A stretch of DNA of 64,000 bases from Bacteroidales bacterium (GTDB lineage: Bacteria; Bacteroidota; Bacteroidia; Bacteroidales; F082), in contig JAFZKP010000047.1 in the NCBI GenBank assembly GCA_017553625.1, positions 1 to 64,000 on the forward strand. The letters are read 5' to 3'. Below the pieces are notes generated by a model. It saw nothing but the letters and a program-made list of their open reading frames with translations. It searched no databases and was not told the origin of the DNA. Made by a program: the position numbers and the translations under genes. Numbering within the stretch: the first letter of the stretch is position 1; each line of letters begins with the position of its first letter. Below are positions 60,660-64,000 of the stretch, one piece after another.

Positions 60660-63370
60660 GTGATTATATTACAAGTCATTATGATTTGACGAAGGAGAAC
60701 ATAACGATTGTTTTCCCAAACAAACGCGCTGCTCTGCAATTGAGGAACGAGCTCGCTTCAAACATCAAGACAAACTTCTGGGTCCCGCAAATACTCTCAA
60801 TTCAGCAGGCGATGGAAGAATGGAGCGGCTTGCAACTCATTGATAGCATTGAGGTTATCTTTGAGATTATCAAGATGAACCAGGAGTTTTTTCCTTACGC
60901 CGCCCAGATGGCTAAAGATTTTGATGAAATCGACCAATATGGCGTTGACGCCGAAAAGCTTTTCAGGCATTTGAGGGATGCAAAGGAAATTGAGGAATGG
61001 AATTTGAGCCTCGAAAACGGAGTCGAATCGAATTATTTGAAGTTTTTCTCGTCACTCCTCACCTATTATAATAATTTACGTGACACGTTGCTGAAAAACG
61101 GACAAGGCTATTATGGATTGATTACCAAGAAGATAGCCACGTTTGACGATGAGACATTGCAGAAATGCACCCAAGGGCGCAAAATCATTTTTGCGGGTTT
61201 TAATGCGTTGACGACAACAGAGGAAAGCATTATTGTTCGCATGGTTGAAAGCGGTAACGCAGTGATGCTGTGGGACTTGGATAAATATTATTTTGAAGAC
61301 GAGAAACAGGAAGCGGGACTTTTTGCGCGGAAATTCTTCCAAAAACATCCAAACATAGAGAAACATTTTGTCGGTGACAGCTTCAAAACGCAGAAAAAAG
61401 ACATCAAAATCATCAGTGTCTCTGGAAATGCTGTCCAGACCAACGCCTTGCAGATTCAATTGAATAAAAATATTGACAATCAACAGGATAAGGAAGTCGT
61501 TGTGCTTGCTGACGAGTCACTCCTGATACCCGTATTGAATGCGATTCCGGAGTCGAAGAACAGCATCCAGGTGACTATGGGTTATCCGTTTGACAAAACT
61601 ATTGTTTATCATTTTGTGGATCAATGGTTCAGGTATCAACAGACGCTTACGGAAGACGAGAACAAGATATATCTTTGGACTTTTATACGTTTTTGCAATT
61701 CTGACTTTATCAAATTGATTTTCAATGATTTGGAATATGAAAAGCTGAATGAGTGGCTGATGCGGATGGCGAGAGATTCGGTTTATTATTTCAAGAAAGA
61801 AGATTTGAAATTATTCGAAAAGTGCGAGATACTCTATGGATTTCTTGATATTGCGACAAAAAAATGGAAAAATGTCAAGGAATGCGTTACATCATTAAAG
61901 GAAATTCTTGTCCTTTCCATTGGAAAACTTGCTAAAGACAGCAATTTCGTAAAGAATCAGATTAGTGTGGCGGGAAGAATTGTCAACAGGCTTGAATTAT
62001 TGCTCAACAAATATTCTGATTTTATCAAAATCATTGATTTACAGATGCTTTTCTCGCAAGTGGCAAGTCAGATGACAATCAATCTGCAGGGAGATTCCGA
62101 CGGGCTTCAAATCATGGGACTGCTTGAAACGCGAAATCTTGATTTCGACGTGATACATTTTTTGAGCGTCAATGAAGGAATTTTGCCACAGAACAAAAGC
62201 AATAATAGCTTGATTCCGTTTGATTTGCGCAAAGATTACGGTCTGCCGACGTACAACCAGCAGCAAGCCGTTTACGCATATCATTTTTATCGTTTGTTGC
62301 AAAATGCGAAACGTATCAATCTGTATTACAACAACATAGCTGATTTATCGGGCATGGGTGAGCCGAGCCGTTTTATCAGGCAGTTGGAATACGAATACGC
62401 CAAAAACAACGCGAATGCAACACTTGAGCATATTCAATACAAGTCACCGATAATCAATAAGAAACAAGATAAGATTGTAGTTCGGAAAAACGATGAGATG
62501 CTGGACAAAATAAAGAAGCTCTCTCCCACTTCAATTGGTGTTTATGTAAGATGTCCGCTACAGTTTTATTGGAAAAACATAGAGAAAATCGAGGACAAAT
62601 CACTTGACGAGGAGATTCAGGTCAATGTTGTTGGAAGTATCATACATGGCACTCTTGATTATTTCTACAGATATTTTGGAAAAGAAATAATCTCGCTTGG
62701 ACTTTTCGATGAGATGTACAAGAAACACTTCAAAGAGTGTTATGACAAGTCATTGGAATTCAATGGTTTCAAAAAAGGACTGCCTGAAACTGGATTCAAC
62801 TATTTGAACGAAACCGTTATTGAAAGTATGTTAAGGAATTTTATCAAATATGAGCGTGAATTCCTTGCAGCCGGCAATAAAATGTCGATAATTGACACTG
62901 AAATTGAGCTTGAAAACGAGATTGAATATCAAGGACATAAGGTGATTTTGCATGGTTTTGCCGACAGAATTGACAAGGTTAATGATGAAATTCGTGTTAT
63001 AGACTACAAAACCGGCAAGGTGAATCCTTACGACGTGAAAATCAACGATAAAGTTGTTGGAATCACTGAGATGGCGGAGAAATCGATTCAGTTGATGATA
63101 TACAAATACTTGTATTTGAAGGAACATCGGGACATTCCCGATGACAAGATAAAACCTGGTATTGTCGGATTCCAGAAGTTGAGTCATGGGCTTTATAACT
63201 TGGAAATCAGCGAGGCACATGAATTGAGCAAGTCGTTTGAAGAAACTTGTGACATGTACTTCAAAGACTTTTTAGCTAAGATTTTCAATAAAGACATCCT
63301 GTTCGCACAAACCGAAGACGTGAAATCTTGCAGTTTCTGCGATTTCAAAAACATCTGCAAACGAGGTTAA
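60638..63370 (+). CDS. AddB-like PD-(D/E)XK exonuclease/helicase-family protein
   Basis: 910 residues. The N-terminal part has TIVFPNKRAALQLRNELA, an AddB/RexB-like start with a degenerate ATPase site. The C-terminal nuclease core has LHGFADRIDKV and IRVIDYKTGKVN (D...E/D-x-K pattern) and SCSFCDFKNICKR, the Cys set of the AddB iron-sulfur nuclease. It probably processes double-strand breaks with an AddA partner encoded elsewhere. It overlaps the nucleotidyltransferase by 22 bp and directly abuts the convergent EEP gene. Confidence 0.87.
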   Translation: MAFIKKISDYITSHYDLTKENITIVFPNKRAALQLRNELASNIKTNFWVPQILSIQQAMEEWSGLQLIDSIEVIFEIIKMNQEFFPYAAQMAKDFDEIDQYGVDAEKLFRHLRDAKEIEEWNLSLENGVESNYLKFFSSLLTYYNNLRDTLLKNGQGYYGLITKKIATFDDETLQKCTQGRKIIFAGFNALTTTEESIIVRMVESGNAVMLWDLDKYYFEDEKQEAGLFARKFFQKHPNIEKHFVGDSFKTQKKDIKIISVSGNAVQTNALQIQLNKNIDNQQDKEVVVLADESLLIPVLNAIPESKNSIQVTMGYPFDKTIVYHFVDQWFRYQQTLTEDENKIYLWTFIRFCNSDFIKLIFNDLEYEKLNEWLMRMARDSVYYFKKEDLKLFEKCEILYGFLDIATKKWKNVKECVTSLKEILVLSIGKLAKDSNFVKNQISVAGRIVNRLELLLNKYSDFIKIIDLQMLFSQVASQMTINLQGDSDGLQIMGLLETRNLDFDVIHFLSVNEGILPQNKSNNSLIPFDLRKDYGLPTYNQQQAVYAYHFYRLLQNAKRINLYYNNIADLSGMGEPSRFIRQLEYEYAKNNANATLEHIQYKSPIINKKQDKIVVRKNDEMLDKIKKLSPTSIGVYVRCPLQFYWKNIEKIEDKSLDEEIQVNVVGSIIHGTLDYFYRYFGKEIISLGLFDEMYKKHFKECYDKSLEFNGFKKGLPETGFNYLNETVIESMLRNFIKYEREFLAAGNKMSIIDTEIELENEIEYQGHKVILHGFADRIDKVNDEIRVIDYKTGKVNPYDVKINDKVVGITEMAEKSIQLMIYKYLYLKEHRDIPDDKIKPGIVGFQKLSHGLYNLEISEAHELSKSFEETCDMYFKDFLAKIFNKDILFAQTEDVKSCSFCDFKNICKRG

Positions 63371-64000
63371 TCACCTGTATATCAAATCGATATACACCGG
63401 TAGATGGTCGCTGTAACCGCCGAAATACTTCGGTCCAACATACGTTCTGAACAGTCTTACTCCGCCAAACGATTCGTCTTTTTCGAACAAGAAATCGGCA
63501 TGAAAGATGGTTGCGCTGTTTTTCTTGTAAACCAACCCTGTTTTATTGTTTATCAATGAGTTGGTGACAATAATTTGATCGAAGATTTGCCAGGTGTATT
63601 GATGCTTCAAAGTGCCTTCGAAGCCCAGTTTCTTTTCATCAGCAAACAGATTTACCAAAGCATCACCCGCACACAGAATATCCTTAATACTCGGGTCTTC
63701 CGGAGTGTCATTAAAATCGCCCATGATAATGATTTTGGGGATGGTTTGATGTAGAAATACAAGTGAATCAATCTTGTGTTTCAATGTTTTAGCAGCCAAA
63801 GCACGCAGTTTTATAGTTTCGCGTTCTCCACCATAACGCGACGGCCAGTGGTTGACGAAAACATGAAGAGTGTCGCTATGGCGGTCGGAAAATTTGGCGT
63901 AGAGTATGTCGCGGGTTTTTATATTTTTGATTTTTATGGGTTCAGAATGAAGCAGTTGCATTTTGTCGATGCAGTACACCATAGCCACGTCGATGCCCCG
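63371..64000 (-). CDS. Endonuclease/exonuclease/phosphatase family protein (partial, N-terminus beyond the window)
   Basis: 210 codons to the window edge; the frame continues past base 64000 (RGIDVAMVYCID). EEP motifs are VNHWPSRYGGERE (His), IIIMGDFNDTPEDPSIK (Asp/Asn) and GYSDHLPVYI (final DH). The missing part should carry the signal and first motif (N and E). It is probably a secreted metal-dependent nuclease or phosphatase. It abuts the AddB-like gene with no gap. Confidence 0.88.
   Translation of the reverse strand, partial: RGIDVAMVYCIDKMQLLHSEPIKIKNIKTRDILYAKFSDRHSDTLHVFVNHWPSRYGGERETIKLRALAAKTLKHKIDSLVFLHQTIPKIIIMGDFNDTPEDPSIKDILCAGDALVNLFADEKKLGFEGTLKHQYTWQIFDQIIVTNSLINNKTGLVYKKNSATIFHADFLFEKDESFGGVRLFRTYVGPKYFGGYSDHLPVYIDLIYR

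Overview
The window looks like a chromosome segment of a Bacteroidales-type member of the Bacteroidota. The evidence is the many TAnnTTTG (-7) promoter boxes ahead of genes, weak Shine-Dalgarno sequences, and families typical of that phylum (DUF4199, DUF4831, DUF3127, DUF349, a gyrA-TPR pair, and an AmgK-like kinase fused to a RapZ C-terminal domain). I cannot name a genus from sequence alone.

Layout. (1) 1-1.3 kb: end of etfB and complete etfA. (2) 1.3-14.2 kb: a defence-type accessory block. It opens with a ~230-nt structured RNA, then a PLD-nuclease/SF2-helicase protein and an Eco57I-like adenine methylase. Three AT-rich genes follow (a HEPN-like protein, a two-TM membrane protein and a PD-(D/E)XK-like protein), then an ORF6N/PLD-like protein and an AAA ATPase. 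(3) 14.3-33 kb: housekeeping genes: SRP RNA, DUF4199 plus glycosyltransferase, gmhA-gmhB (heptose for LPS), a sodium/solute symporter, gyrA-TPR, clpC, cca-miaA-HAD, a YgjP-like protease, a thioesterase, an ADP-ribosylglycohydrolase and a TSCPD protein. (4) 33-43.5 kb (minus strand): a complete type 4 BREX operon, brxP - small gene - brxC - pglZ - brxL. The small gene looks like a DNA phosphorothioate-reading (sulfur-binding) domain. It is followed upstream by a four-helix-bundle gene with a structured leader. (5) 44.5-50.2 kb: a UDG-like protein, a secreted nuclease, pncB-CYTH-AlaX-like genes, then a CsgG/FISUMP protein whose 3' end and trailing hairpin resemble a diversity-generating-retroelement target. 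Its leader is a second copy of the structured RNA. (6) 50.2-56.4 kb: an AAA ATPase, the riboflavin operon ribD-ribE-ribBA-ribH under an FMN riboswitch, and aroC. (7) 56.4-64 kb: a DUF349 protein, the AmgK/RapZ fusion with a MurU-like nucleotidyltransferase and an AddB-like nuclease, and a truncated EEP-family gene at the edge.

The least explained features are the paired structured RNA (1370-1600 plus strand; 49926-50149 minus strand), the reader-like small gene inside the type 4 BREX operon, and a family of short GTAGRGAY-ended palindromes. Some copies of these palindromes, and of other short repeats, sit in frame inside genes (ribD, miaA, the nucleotidyltransferase, the end of ribBA). No tRNA, rRNA, CRISPR array, transposase, integrase or reverse transcriptase was seen.
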